A program made the translations under genes and the position numbers. A DNA stretch of 64,000 nt, taken from positions 1 through 64,000 of the forward strand of contig NZ_KQ410731.1 of the NCBI RefSeq assembly GCF_001262505.1, in the 5' to 3' direction. This DNA comes from Shinella sp. SUS2 (GTDB lineage: Bacteria; Pseudomonadota; Alphaproteobacteria; Rhizobiales; Rhizobiaceae). Positions 42,190 to 50,154 of this stretch are shown one piece after another (the first letter of the stretch is position 1; each line of letters starts with the position of its first letter). Below the pieces are notes generated by a model. It did no database searches. It worked only from the letters and a program-made list of their open reading frames with translations, and was not told the origin of the DNA.

Positions 42190-43836
42190 ATGCGCGAAAC
42201 AACCGGCAAGGCCGGCTTCCCCGCCTTCTGGCGGCCGCAACTCGGCAGCATCGCCGTCAGCATCCTGACGGCGCTCTACTTGCTCGCTTTGACCAACCGC
42301 AGCTTCTGGTCGAAAGGCTGGCTCTACCTCGACGGCCGGCCGACCACGTTCTTCTCCATCGCCGTCGGCATCGCCTGCCTCTACATTGCGCTCTGTGTCG
42401 CGGTCTCCGTGAAATATGCGATGAAGCCGATCTTCATCCTGCTCATCCTGGCAAGCGCCGCGGGCGCCTGGTTCATGGATCGGTATGGCGTGATCATCGA
42501 CATGGAGATGATCCGCAATGCGGCCGAGACGAACAGCGCGGAGGCCGGGCACCTCATCACCCCGGGTTTCGTCCTGCACATGCTGGTCTATGGCGTGCTG
42601 CCCTCGGCGCTCCTCATTTGGGTCAAGGTCCGCCACAACACCTTCTTCTGGAAGCTGCGGGCCAATCTTGCGGTCATCCTGCCCGCGCTGGTCATCGCGC
42701 TGGTCGCCGGCCTTTCCCATGCCCGCGTCTATGCCGCCACCGTCCGGTCGCATCACGACTGGTTCGAGACGCTGAACCCCATCGTGCCGCTCGTCACGGC
42801 CGTGCAGTTCGCCGCCGGCCAATCGGCGGATCGCAACGTGGTGGCCGCTCCGCTGGGGACGGATGCCCGCGTCGTCGATGGTCCCTTCACCGAGCGCAAG
42901 CCGCGGCTGATGGTCGTCGTTGCCGGCGAGACGGCTCGTGCCGCCAATTTCTCGCTCGGCGGCTATGAACGTGAGACCAATCCCGAGCTGAAGACGAAGG
43001 ACATCCGCTACTTCGGCGATACGACGAGCTGCGGCACGGCGACCGCGGTCTCGCTGCCCTGCATGTTCTCCGTCTACACCCGCGCCGACTATTCGCACCG
43101 CAAGGGGCTGGAGACCGAGAACCTGCTCGACGTGCTCTCCCGTGCCGGCGTCGATGTCGAATGGTGGGACAACAATACCGGCAGCAAGAAGATCGCCGCG
43201 CGCGTGAAGGAACGTTCGCTGATCGCGGGCGGCAACCCGCGTTATTGTTCGGGCGGCGAGTGCCAGGACCAGGTGCTGCTCGACAATCTCGACGCCTGGA
43301 TCGGCTCGGTGAAGAAGGACACGGTGCTCGTGCTGCATCAGATCGGCAGTCACGGCCCGTCCTATTGGCTGCGGTATCCCGAGGAATACCGCCGCTTCAA
43401 GCCGGATTGCCGCAGCGCCGAGTTTTCCGATTGCACACGCGAGGAGATCGTCAACGCCTATGACAACACCATCGCCTATACCGACCATGTCCTTGCCGGC
43501 GTGATCGACCGGCTGCAGAAGGCGGAGGGCAGCCTCGACGTCTCCATGCTCTACATGTCCGATCACGGCGAATCGCTCGGCGAGCTCGGCCTCTATCTGC
43601 ATGGTGCGCCTTACATGATCGCGCCGGGCGAGCAGACCCATGTGCCCTTCGTGCTCTGGCTCGGCAAGGATGCCAAGGCCGCCTATTCCGAAGCCTGTCT
43701 CGATGCGGAAACGCTGAAGCCGCAATCGCATGACAAGCTCTTCCATACCGTTCTGGGCATGATGCGCGTGGAAACCAAGGTGCGCGACCCCGCGCTCGAC
43801 CTCATGTCATCCTGCCGGCTCGGCGCCGTTTCCTGA
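42190..43836 (+). CDS. eptA: Lipid A phosphoethanolamine transferase (EptA/PmrC family)
   Basis: 548 aa from the ATG at 42190, with AAAGGA 7 bp upstream. Five N-terminal helices (to about residue 180) precede a periplasmic sulfatase-like catalytic domain. Signatures are VVAGETARAANFSLGGYERETNP, the nucleophile Thr283 in SCGTATAVSLPCMFS, the disulphide-rich CRSAEFSDCTREEI, and the zinc-binding DHGESLGE near residue 458. The enzyme adds phosphoethanolamine to lipid A phosphates, lowering the negative charge and polymyxin sensitivity. It is followed by its likely regulators, a response regulator and kinase, in the order of enterobacterial pmrCAB. Confidence 0.93.
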   Translation: MRETTGKAGFPAFWRPQLGSIAVSILTALYLLALTNRSFWSKGWLYLDGRPTTFFSIAVGIACLYIALCVAVSVKYAMKPIFILLILASAAGAWFMDRYGVIIDMEMIRNAAETNSAEAGHLITPGFVLHMLVYGVLPSALLIWVKVRHNTFFWKLRANLAVILPALVIALVAGLSHARVYAATVRSHHDWFETLNPIVPLVTAVQFAAGQSADRNVVAAPLGTDARVVDGPFTERKPRLMVVVAGETARAANFSLGGYERETNPELKTKDIRYFGDTTSCGTATAVSLPCMFSVYTRADYSHRKGLETENLLDVLSRAGVDVEWWDNNTGSKKIAARVKERSLIAGGNPRYCSGGECQDQVLLDNLDAWIGSVKKDTVLVLHQIGSHGPSYWLRYPEEYRRFKPDCRSAEFSDCTREEIVNAYDNTIAYTDHVLAGVIDRLQKAEGSLDVSMLYMSDHGESLGELGLYLHGAPYMIAPGEQTHVPFVLWLGKDAKAAYSEACLDAETLKPQSHDKLFHTVLGMMRVETKVRDPALDLMSSCRLGAVS

Positions 43837-43944
43837 CCGGGATGGGCGATGGCAAGCCCGGCTTCTCCCGTGTATTCTCCGGATTCGGAAGGTGGCGTGC
43901 AGGCCTGTCGGCGTGCTGCTGCCGGTATGCGGAGAGACGGGCAC

Positions 43945-44601
43945 TTGCGGGTTCTGCTGATCGAGGATGATGCCGTTCTGGGCGAGGCGGTGCGCGACTA
44001 TGTGGCCGGGCTCGGCCATGCGGTCGATTGGATGCAGACGCTCGAGGACGGCCGCATGGCGGCCGAGGCGGTCGGCTACGAGCTGGTTCTCCTGGACCTG
44101 CGCCTGCCCGACGGCAGCGGCCTCTCGCTGCTGAAGAACCTTCGCCGTGCCGGTGCCACTGTGCCCGTCATCATCCTCACCGCGCATGACCAGATTTCCG
44201 ACCGCATCGAGGGCCTGAATAGCGGCGCGGATGACTATCTCGTCAAACCGTTCAACCTCGGTGAACTCGGCGCCCGCATGCTCGCCGTCGCGCGGCGCTA
44301 TTCGGCGTCGCCTCTGCCGGTGCTGGAATCCGGCTCGCTGGCGATCGAGCTGGCCGACCGCCGGGTCCTGCGCGATGGCGCGCCGATCGATCTGTCAGGC
44401 CGCGAATGGGCGGTGCTGGCGCGCCTTGCCACGCGGCCCAACGCCGTCGTCTCCAAGGGGGAGATCGAGGAGGCGCTCTATGCCTTCGGGGCGGAGATCG
44501 AGAGCAACACGGTCGAGGTCTATGTCAGCCGGTTGCGCAAGAAGCTCGGCAAGGATTGCGTCGAGACCCTGCGCGGTATCGGCTACAGGCTTGGCCGATG
44601 A
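43945..44601 (+). CDS. Response regulator, OmpR family (PmrA/BasR-like)
   Basis: 218 aa if translation begins at the TTG at 43945 (MRVLLIEDDAVLGEAVRDYV), which has GGAGAG 8 bp upstream; an ATG at 43927 is the alternative. The receiver has Asp51 in LLDLRLPDGSG and the conserved Lys in DYLVKPFNLGE near residue 100. A winged-helix DNA-binding domain contains LSGREWAVLARLATRPNAVV and SNTVEVYVSRLRKKLG. Its gene lies between eptA and a sensor kinase, so it probably activates lipid A modification. Confidence 0.93.
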   Translation: MRVLLIEDDAVLGEAVRDYVAGLGHAVDWMQTLEDGRMAAEAVGYELVLLDLRLPDGSGLSLLKNLRRAGATVPVIILTAHDQISDRIEGLNSGADDYLVKPFNLGELGARMLAVARRYSASPLPVLESGSLAIELADRRVLRDGAPIDLSGREWAVLARLATRPNAVVSKGEIEEALYAFGAEIESNTVEVYVSRLRKKLGKDCVETLRGIGYRLGR

Positions 44602-45971
44602 CGGAGAGCAGGGAACCGCGTGCAAGCGCCTTCCGGCCGAAGAGCCTTGCCGGCCAGCTCATGCTGTGGATCACCGTGATCACCACCTGCCTCTGGCTCG
44701 TCGCGGTGGGGTTCGGCGCGCTCGTCATGCAGGATGAGTTCGGCGAGATCTTCGACAGTTCCCTGCAGGAGACCGCCGAGCGCCTCGTGCCGCTCGTCAT
44801 CGACGACCTCAACCGCAGCGACGACCTGAATGTCCCCCGGCGCATCGAGCGCTCGCCGTCGCAGCCCGGCGAGGAGTACCTGACCTATCAGGTGCGCGAC
44901 CGCGAGGGCCGGGTGCTGCTGCATTCGCATACCGCTTCGGCGGAGCCGTTCGACGGGCCGTTGAAGGTGGGTTTTAGGGATGGCGAGCGGGGCCGGATCT
45001 ACACCGCCGCGACGGCGGACGGCTCCATCTTCGTACAGGTGCAGGATTCGGCCGAGGAGCGACGGGAGGCCATGGTCGAGGGCTCGCTGGCGCTGCTGCT
45101 GCCGGTCCTGCTCATCGTGCCGGTCACGGTGCTGGCCGTCTGGATCGTCGTGCGCCGCGTGCTCCTGCCGGTCGAGACGCTCCGGGCGGCGATCGGTGAG
45201 AAGGATGGCGGCAATCTTGCGGCAATCGCGGCGGTGGATCTGCCGCAGGAGCTGCAGCCGATCCTGCGCTCCGTCAACCTCCTGCTTGCGCGGCTGCGCG
45301 CCGTGCTGGCGGCGGAACGGGAATTCACCTCCAACAGCGCCCATGAACTGCGCACGCCGATCGCCGGTGCGCTGGCGCAGACGCAGCTGCTCATGGCCGA
45401 GTTGAAGGATGCCCCGACCCGCGCGCGCGCCCAGCAGATCGAAGCTTCCCTGCAGAAGCTGACGAAGCTCACCGAAAAGCTGCTCCAGCTTGCCCGCGCC
45501 GAAGCGGGGATCGGCGTCAGCGAGACCACCTTCGACCTCGTTGATGTGCTCGGTGTCGTCGTCACGGACTTCCAGCGCGCATCGGATGAGGCCAGCCGCA
45601 TCCGCTTCCGGAACGATCTTGCAGGACCGGCCCTGCGCGAAGGCACGGCCGACGCCTTCGCCATCGTGCTGCGCAACCTCGTCGAAAACGCGTTGCTGCA
45701 TGGGCGGGCGGACGAGCCGATCGAGATCCTCCTCACCGAAACGGGCGCGGTCAGCATCCGCAACGGCGCTCCGGCCATGAGCGAGGCGGAGCTCGTCGCA
45801 GTGCGCAAGCGCTTTTCCCGTGGCAGAACGCTTGCCGCGGGCTCCGGTCTCGGGCTTTCCATTGCGGACCGGTTGCTGGCGCAGATGCGTGCCAGCCTCG
45901 TTCTCACATCGCCCATTGCCGGGCGTGTTGACGGTTTCCAGGCAGACATCGTGTTTCCGCCCGCACGCTGA
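44598..45971 (+). CDS. Sensor histidine kinase (PmrB/BasS-like position)
   Basis: 457 aa from the ATG at 44598, overlapping the regulator stop (ATGA). TM1 is WITVITTCLWLVAVGFGALV; a periplasmic domain of about 120 aa follows with DRGREGRVLL-type Cache-like features. TM2 is LALLLPVLLIVPVTVLAVWIVV, then HAMP, then the phospho-acceptor His249 in SNSAHELRTPIAGALAQTQ. The ATPase domain retains LRNLVENALLHG and GSGLGLSIADRL. It should phosphorylate the preceding OmpR-type regulator. In pmrB, cationic peptides, iron or low pH are the signals; here this is unknown. Confidence 0.92.
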   Translation: MTESREPRASAFRPKSLAGQLMLWITVITTCLWLVAVGFGALVMQDEFGEIFDSSLQETAERLVPLVIDDLNRSDDLNVPRRIERSPSQPGEEYLTYQVRDREGRVLLHSHTASAEPFDGPLKVGFRDGERGRIYTAATADGSIFVQVQDSAEERREAMVEGSLALLLPVLLIVPVTVLAVWIVVRRVLLPVETLRAAIGEKDGGNLAAIAAVDLPQELQPILRSVNLLLARLRAVLAAEREFTSNSAHELRTPIAGALAQTQLLMAELKDAPTRARAQQIEASLQKLTKLTEKLLQLARAEAGIGVSETTFDLVDVLGVVVTDFQRASDEASRIRFRNDLAGPALREGTADAFAIVLRNLVENALLHGRADEPIEILLTETGAVSIRNGAPAMSEAELVAVRKRFSRGRTLAAGSGLGLSIADRLLAQMRASLVLTSPIAGRVDGFQADIVFPPAR

Positions 45972-46078
45972 CGCCCGCCCGGCACTTTCCCTGCCTCATT
46001 TCTGAACAGTCTCGTTTTCCGGCGTTTCTGCGTGGAGGGCCGCGCGGATATGCCCACAATTTTTTCCATTAGCATGTG

Positions 46079-46122
46079 AGAAAACTGTGGCTTTTTGCCT
46101 CATTGTGTGGTTTTCTGTGGCT
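46079..46122 (+). promoter_or_regulatory. Repeats upstream of the 73-aa gene
   Basis: CTGTGGCT occurs at 46085-46092 and 46115-46122, 30 bp apart, overlapping an inverted repeat AGAAAAC (46079-46085) / GTTTTCT (46110-46116). The stretch is AT-rich and ends 23 bp before the start codon, so it probably covers the promoter or operator. Confidence 0.4.
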
Positions 46123-46144
46123 CTAATCAGAAAAGGTGGGGAAC

Positions 46145-46366
46145 ATGGGTCGCAAACCGGAAGACTATGCGCGGCTGCTCGCCAGCGCGCTTTGCAAACT
46201 GCATGCAGCGGAGTGCCAGGGGGCATCGCCGCTCATCTCTGAAGACAGTGTGCGTGTGATCAGCGAAACCATCGCCGCGGCGATGGAGGATGCCCGGAAA
46301 ATTCATATCGAACAGGAACTTGCGGCGATGCGTGAGCGCCGTGAGCGCATTCATCTCCATTCCTGA
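46145..46366 (+). CDS. Small helical hypothetical protein (73 aa)
   Basis: 73 aa from the ATG at 46145, with AAGGTGGGGA immediately upstream. MGRKPEDYARLLASALCKLH begins a helical protein with charged helices, ending IEQELAAMRERRERIHLHS. No membrane segment or known domain was recognised. It lies 150 bp before an NtrC-type regulator on the same strand, behind an AT-rich segment with repeats. The function is unknown. Confidence 0.65.
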   Translation: MGRKPEDYARLLASALCKLHAAECQGASPLISEDSVRVISETIAAAMEDARKIHIEQELAAMRERRERIHLHS

Positions 46367-46515
46367 CAATTCCTCCCGGCCCGCCGCCGCGCTCGCCTTG
46401 TGCTCGCGGCGGCGGCTTTCTATGGTAGGTGTTCAAGCCGTCCGGGCAAAAGCGTGCAGTGCTGCTGCATTCGGGCGGGCAAAGCTGAAGCGCCTGACCA
46501 TCGGGAGGAGATGCG

Positions 46516-47910
46516 GTGCCGACTGAAGCCGTGCGCGTGCTGCGCGACACGTCCGCTGACCCGGAATTCGGGCCGTGGCTGGCGCAGGCCTCGATCCTCG
46601 TCGTCGACGACGAGCCGGGCATGCGCAACTTCCTGATGCGTACGCTCGGGCCGCGCTGCCGTCAGCTGGAACTGGCGGCCGATACGGACGAGGCCACGCG
46701 CAAGCTCGACCAGAATCATTTCGACGTGGTCATTCTCGACAACATCATGCCGAAGAAGAACGGCGTGGAATGGCTTGCCGAACAGCGCGCCATCGGCTTC
46801 TTCGCCGATGCCATTCTGATGACCGCCTATGCCGATCTCGAAACCGCCATCCAGGCGCTGCGGGCCGGCGCGGTCGATTTCATCCTGAAGCCCTTCCGCT
46901 CCAACCAGTTGCTCAACGCCGTCGCACGCTGCCTCGACCGTATCCGCCTGCAGCGCGAAAACTACGTGCTGCGCTACGAGTTGAAGGCGACCTCCGACCA
47001 TATCCTCCTGCGCGACCGGCTGATCGGCGAATCCTCGGCCATCGCCCGCGTGCGCGACACCATCGCCCGCGTCGCGCCGCTGCCGACCTCCGTTCTGCTC
47101 ACCGGCCAGTCCGGCACCGGCAAGGAGGTGGCGGCGCGCTCGCTGCACACGCTGTCCGACCGCGCGGCCAAACCCTTCGTGCCGGTCAATTGCGGGGCGA
47201 TCCCGCCCGACATGATCGAAAGCGAGCTGTTCGGCCACCTGAAGGGCGCTTTCACCGGTGCCGAGCGGGCGCGCGAAGGCCTGTTCCTGCATGCGCAGGG
47301 TGGCACGCTGTTTCTCGACGAGATCAGCGAGATGCCGCCGGCCACGCAAAGCAAGCTGTTGCGCGTGCTGGAGGACCGCAAGGTGCGGCCCGTCGGCTCC
47401 GAGCGTGAGGTGCCGGTCGACCTGCGCTTCGTCTTCGCCACCAATGCGGAGCTGGAAAAGGAGGTGCAGGCGGGGCGCTTCCGGGCCGATCTGTTCTTCC
47501 GTATCAATGTCATGCAGATCCATCTTCCGCCGCTGAAGGACCGCGACGGCGATGCGGTGGAACTGGCCGCTCTGTTCATGAAGAAGCTTTCGGCGCAGCT
47601 GGCCATGCCCGCCGTGCCGATCGACGAAGCGACCCGGCGGGCATTGTCGGCCTATGGCTGGCCGGGCAATGTGCGCGAGCTGCGCAACCTCATCGAGCGC
47701 ACGCTGATCCTCGGCCGTTTCCCGGATGGGTTCGGGCAGGGGCCGGCGTCGGCGCCGGCCGGCGGAGAGGGCGGGTCGCTTGCCGATGTCGAGCGGCGCC
47801 ATATCCTCTCGGTGCTTGCCGCCTGCCATGGCGGGCGCGACGAGGCGGCGCGCCAGCTCGGCATTTCCCGCAAGACGATCGACCGCAAGCTGGCGGCCTG
47901 GGATGGCTGA
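46516..47910 (+). CDS. Sigma-54-dependent response regulator (NtrC/DctD family)
   Basis: 464 aa from a GTG at 46516, preceded by GGAGGAG. The receiver contains ILVVDDEPGM and the phospho-acceptor Asp75 in VVILDNIMPKKNG. The AAA+ domain has Walker A GQSGTGKE near residue 197, the sigma-54 contact loop GAFTGA at 244-249, Walker B LFLDEISEMP and the R-finger region FRADLFFRINV. The Fis-type HTH at the end reads GGRDEAARQLGISRKTIDRKL. Its gene overlaps the sensor kinase by 8 bp. The likely target is the sigma-54 promoter before the OFA transporter 2 kb downstream. Confidence 0.95.
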   Translation: MPTEAVRVLRDTSADPEFGPWLAQASILVVDDEPGMRNFLMRTLGPRCRQLELAADTDEATRKLDQNHFDVVILDNIMPKKNGVEWLAEQRAIGFFADAILMTAYADLETAIQALRAGAVDFILKPFRSNQLLNAVARCLDRIRLQRENYVLRYELKATSDHILLRDRLIGESSAIARVRDTIARVAPLPTSVLLTGQSGTGKEVAARSLHTLSDRAAKPFVPVNCGAIPPDMIESELFGHLKGAFTGAERAREGLFLHAQGGTLFLDEISEMPPATQSKLLRVLEDRKVRPVGSEREVPVDLRFVFATNAELEKEVQAGRFRADLFFRINVMQIHLPPLKDRDGDAVELAALFMKKLSAQLAMPAVPIDEATRRALSAYGWPGNVRELRNLIERTLILGRFPDGFGQGPASAPAGGEGGSLADVERRHILSVLAACHGGRDEAARQLGISRKTIDRKLAAWDG

Positions 47911-49915
47911 CGGCAGGCAGGGCGTCATCCGGCCGGCGCGCTCGGTGCGCTACCGGCTGCTGGCCATCGCGCTTCTGCCGATGCTGGTGATCCTGCCGCT
48001 GCTGCTCGGCATCACCGTCTACCGCTGGAACGAGAAGTTCGACGCGACGCTGATCTCCAAGGTCAACGGCGACCTCACCATCGCACACCAGTATCTCGCC
48101 CATATCCTCGACAATACCGGCGAGCATGTCACCGCGCTCGGCGGCTCCGTGCGGTTTCGCGACAGCGCCGGCGACAACGGCGCGCTGAAGACGTTGCTTG
48201 ATGAGGCGCGGGCGCGGCTGGAGCTCGATTTCCTCTATGTCGTCACGCCGGACGGCAGGCTCGTCGTCTCCGTGACCGCGACCACCGCCGAGACGCTGCG
48301 CACCGACTGGCCGGTCATCCGCGACGCGCTGGCCGGCAAACCGGCGACGGGCGTGGACATTTTCGAGAACGCCGACCTCGAGCGGCTCTCGCCCGATCTT
48401 GCCGCCCGCGCGCGCCTGCCGCTCGTCTCGACGACGAATGCGGTGCCGACCGAACGCACGGAGGAGACGCGCGGCATGGTCGTGCAGAGCGCGAGCCCCG
48501 TCACGCTCGGCGACGGGCGCAAGGCGGTACTCGTCGGCGGCATCCTGCTCAACCAGAACCTCGTCTTCATCGATACGATCAACGACCTCGTCTACCGCGA
48601 GGCGAGCCTGCCGGAGGGCAGCCAGGGAACGGCGACGCTGTTCCTGGACGATGTGCGCATCAGCACCAATGTGCGCCTGTTCGAAGGGCGCCGCGCGCTC
48701 GGCACGCGCGTTTCGGCTGCCGTGCGCTCGGCCGTGCTCGGCGAGGGGCGCACCTGGCTCGACAGCGCCTTCGTCGTCAATGACTGGTACATTTCCGCCT
48801 ATGAACCGATCACCGACAGTCACGGCCAGCGCGTCGGCATGCTCTATGTCGGTTTCCTCGAGGCGCCGTTCACGGCGGCAAAGTACCAGACGGTTCTCAC
48901 CATCGTCGCCGCCTTCTTCGCCATCACGGCGGCCAGCGTGCCGATCTTCCTGCGCTGGGCGCGCGGCATCTTCGAGCCTCTGGAGCGGGTGGACGCCACC
49001 ATCGCGCGGGTGGAAAGCGGCGATCTTGGCGCGCGCACCGGCCCGGTCGACAGCCAGGACGAGATCGGCCGCGTCGCCGTACATCTCGATGATCTCCTGA
49101 ACAAGCTAGAACAGAACGACCTGGAGCTGCGCCGCTGGAACGAGGAGCTGAACGCGCGCGTCGACGAGCGCACCCGGGAGCTGCAGCTCGCCAATCGCCG
49201 ACTGGAGGCGACGACGAAACAGCTCATCCTGTCGGAAAAGCTTGCCGCGATCGGCGAAATCACCGCCGGTGTCGCCCATGAGATCAACAATCCCATCGCC
49301 GTCATGCAGGGCAACCTGGAGGTCATCCGCTCCGTGGTCGGCGACCGGGCGGAGCTGGCGAAGGTGGAGTTCCAGCTTCTCGACGAGCAGATCCAGCGCG
49401 TCAGCCAGATCGTCACGAAGCTCCTGCAGTTCGCCAAGCCCGAGGAATTCGCCGGTTTCGTCGATCGCCACGCGCCGGGCATGGCGGTGGCCGATTGCCT
49501 GCCGCTCGTCCAGCACCTGCTTGCCAAGGCGGCGATCGAGGTTCGGCTGGAGGACACGGCCGAACGGCTGGTGCTGATGAACCGCACCGAGCTCCAGCAG
49601 GTCGTCGTCAATCTCGTCGTCAATGCCATTCACGCCATGCCCGATGGCGGCAGGCTGAGCATCGTCACCCGGGACAGCGACCGTGGCGGGCGCCTGGGCG
49701 TGGAGATCGTCGTCAGCGATACCGGCGTCGGCATGGCGCCCGATCTCGTCGCAAAGGTCTTCGACCCGTTCTTCACCACCAAGCGGCAGGAGGGTACGGG
49801 CCTTGGCCTTTCCATCAGCCAGACGCTGGTGACGCGGCAGGGCGGCGCCATCGCGGTCACGAGCCGCCCGGGCGAGGGTGCCACCTTCACCATCTGGCTG
49901 CCCGAGGCGGCCTGA
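47903..49915 (+). CDS. Sensor histidine kinase with periplasmic double-Cache domain (DctB-like)
   Basis: 670 aa from the ATG at 47903, overlapping the regulator stop by 8 bp. TM1 is YRLLAIALLPMLVILPLLLG. A large periplasmic domain of about 290 aa follows, with RARLELDFLYVVTPDGRLVVSV, of the double-Cache (dCACHE) kind used to sense small carboxylates. TM2 is TVLTIVAAFFAITAASVPIFL, then HAMP, a coiled coil, and a DHp domain with His459 in GVAHEINNPIAVMQGNLEV. The C-terminal ATPase contains VNAIHAMPDGG and GTGLGLSISQTL. The ligand is probably the substrate of the OFA transporter. Confidence 0.93.
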   Translation: MADGRQGVIRPARSVRYRLLAIALLPMLVILPLLLGITVYRWNEKFDATLISKVNGDLTIAHQYLAHILDNTGEHVTALGGSVRFRDSAGDNGALKTLLDEARARLELDFLYVVTPDGRLVVSVTATTAETLRTDWPVIRDALAGKPATGVDIFENADLERLSPDLAARARLPLVSTTNAVPTERTEETRGMVVQSASPVTLGDGRKAVLVGGILLNQNLVFIDTINDLVYREASLPEGSQGTATLFLDDVRISTNVRLFEGRRALGTRVSAAVRSAVLGEGRTWLDSAFVVNDWYISAYEPITDSHGQRVGMLYVGFLEAPFTAAKYQTVLTIVAAFFAITAASVPIFLRWARGIFEPLERVDATIARVESGDLGARTGPVDSQDEIGRVAVHLDDLLNKLEQNDLELRRWNEELNARVDERTRELQLANRRLEATTKQLILSEKLAAIGEITAGVAHEINNPIAVMQGNLEVIRSVVGDRAELAKVEFQLLDEQIQRVSQIVTKLLQFAKPEEFAGFVDRHAPGMAVADCLPLVQHLLAKAAIEVRLEDTAERLVLMNRTELQQVVVNLVVNAIHAMPDGGRLSIVTRDSDRGGRLGVEIVVSDTGVGMAPDLVAKVFDPFFTTKRQEGTGLGLSISQTLVTRQGGAIAVTSRPGEGATFTIWLPEAA

Positions 49916-49917
49916 CC

Positions 49918-49952
49918 GGACAGTTTGTCCGGCGTTTACGGACAAACTGTCC
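49918..49952 (+). promoter_or_regulatory. Enhancer-like inverted repeat for the NtrC-type regulator
   Basis: GGACAGTTTGTCC (49918-49930) and GGACAAACTGTCC (49940-49952) are exact reverse complements, 9 nt apart, and each is itself a near-palindrome with GGACA/TGTCC ends. They lie about 53-87 bp upstream of the -24 element, the normal distance for two dimer sites of a sigma-54 activator. A terminator role for the kinase gene is possible too, but no clear T-run follows. Confidence 0.75.
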
Positions 49953-50004
49953 ATTTTGATTCCGCTCTCTTCTCCAAGCTGTTGATTTAAAACGAAATCC
50001 GCTT

Positions 50005-50020
50005 TGGCATGCACCTTGCA
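50005..50020 (+). promoter_or_regulatory. Sigma-54 (-24/-12) promoter of the OFA transporter
   Basis: TGGCATGCACCTTGCA matches the consensus TGGCAC-N5-TTGCA, with GG at 50006-50007 and GC at 50018-50019, ten bases between them. It is 135 bp upstream of the transporter ATG and downstream of the palindromic pair. Confidence 0.85.
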
Positions 50021-50154
50021 GAGCTCCGCGCGGGAGGTTCGGCTTCCGGCCGTCTGCAAGAGGGATGCAGGCATCCGGGTGTCGAAGGGCGGCGTTCGCC
50101 GGCTCCCCATCACGAAAATCTTCGCACCGAGGGGTGCGTCGCGGAGGAGACCCA

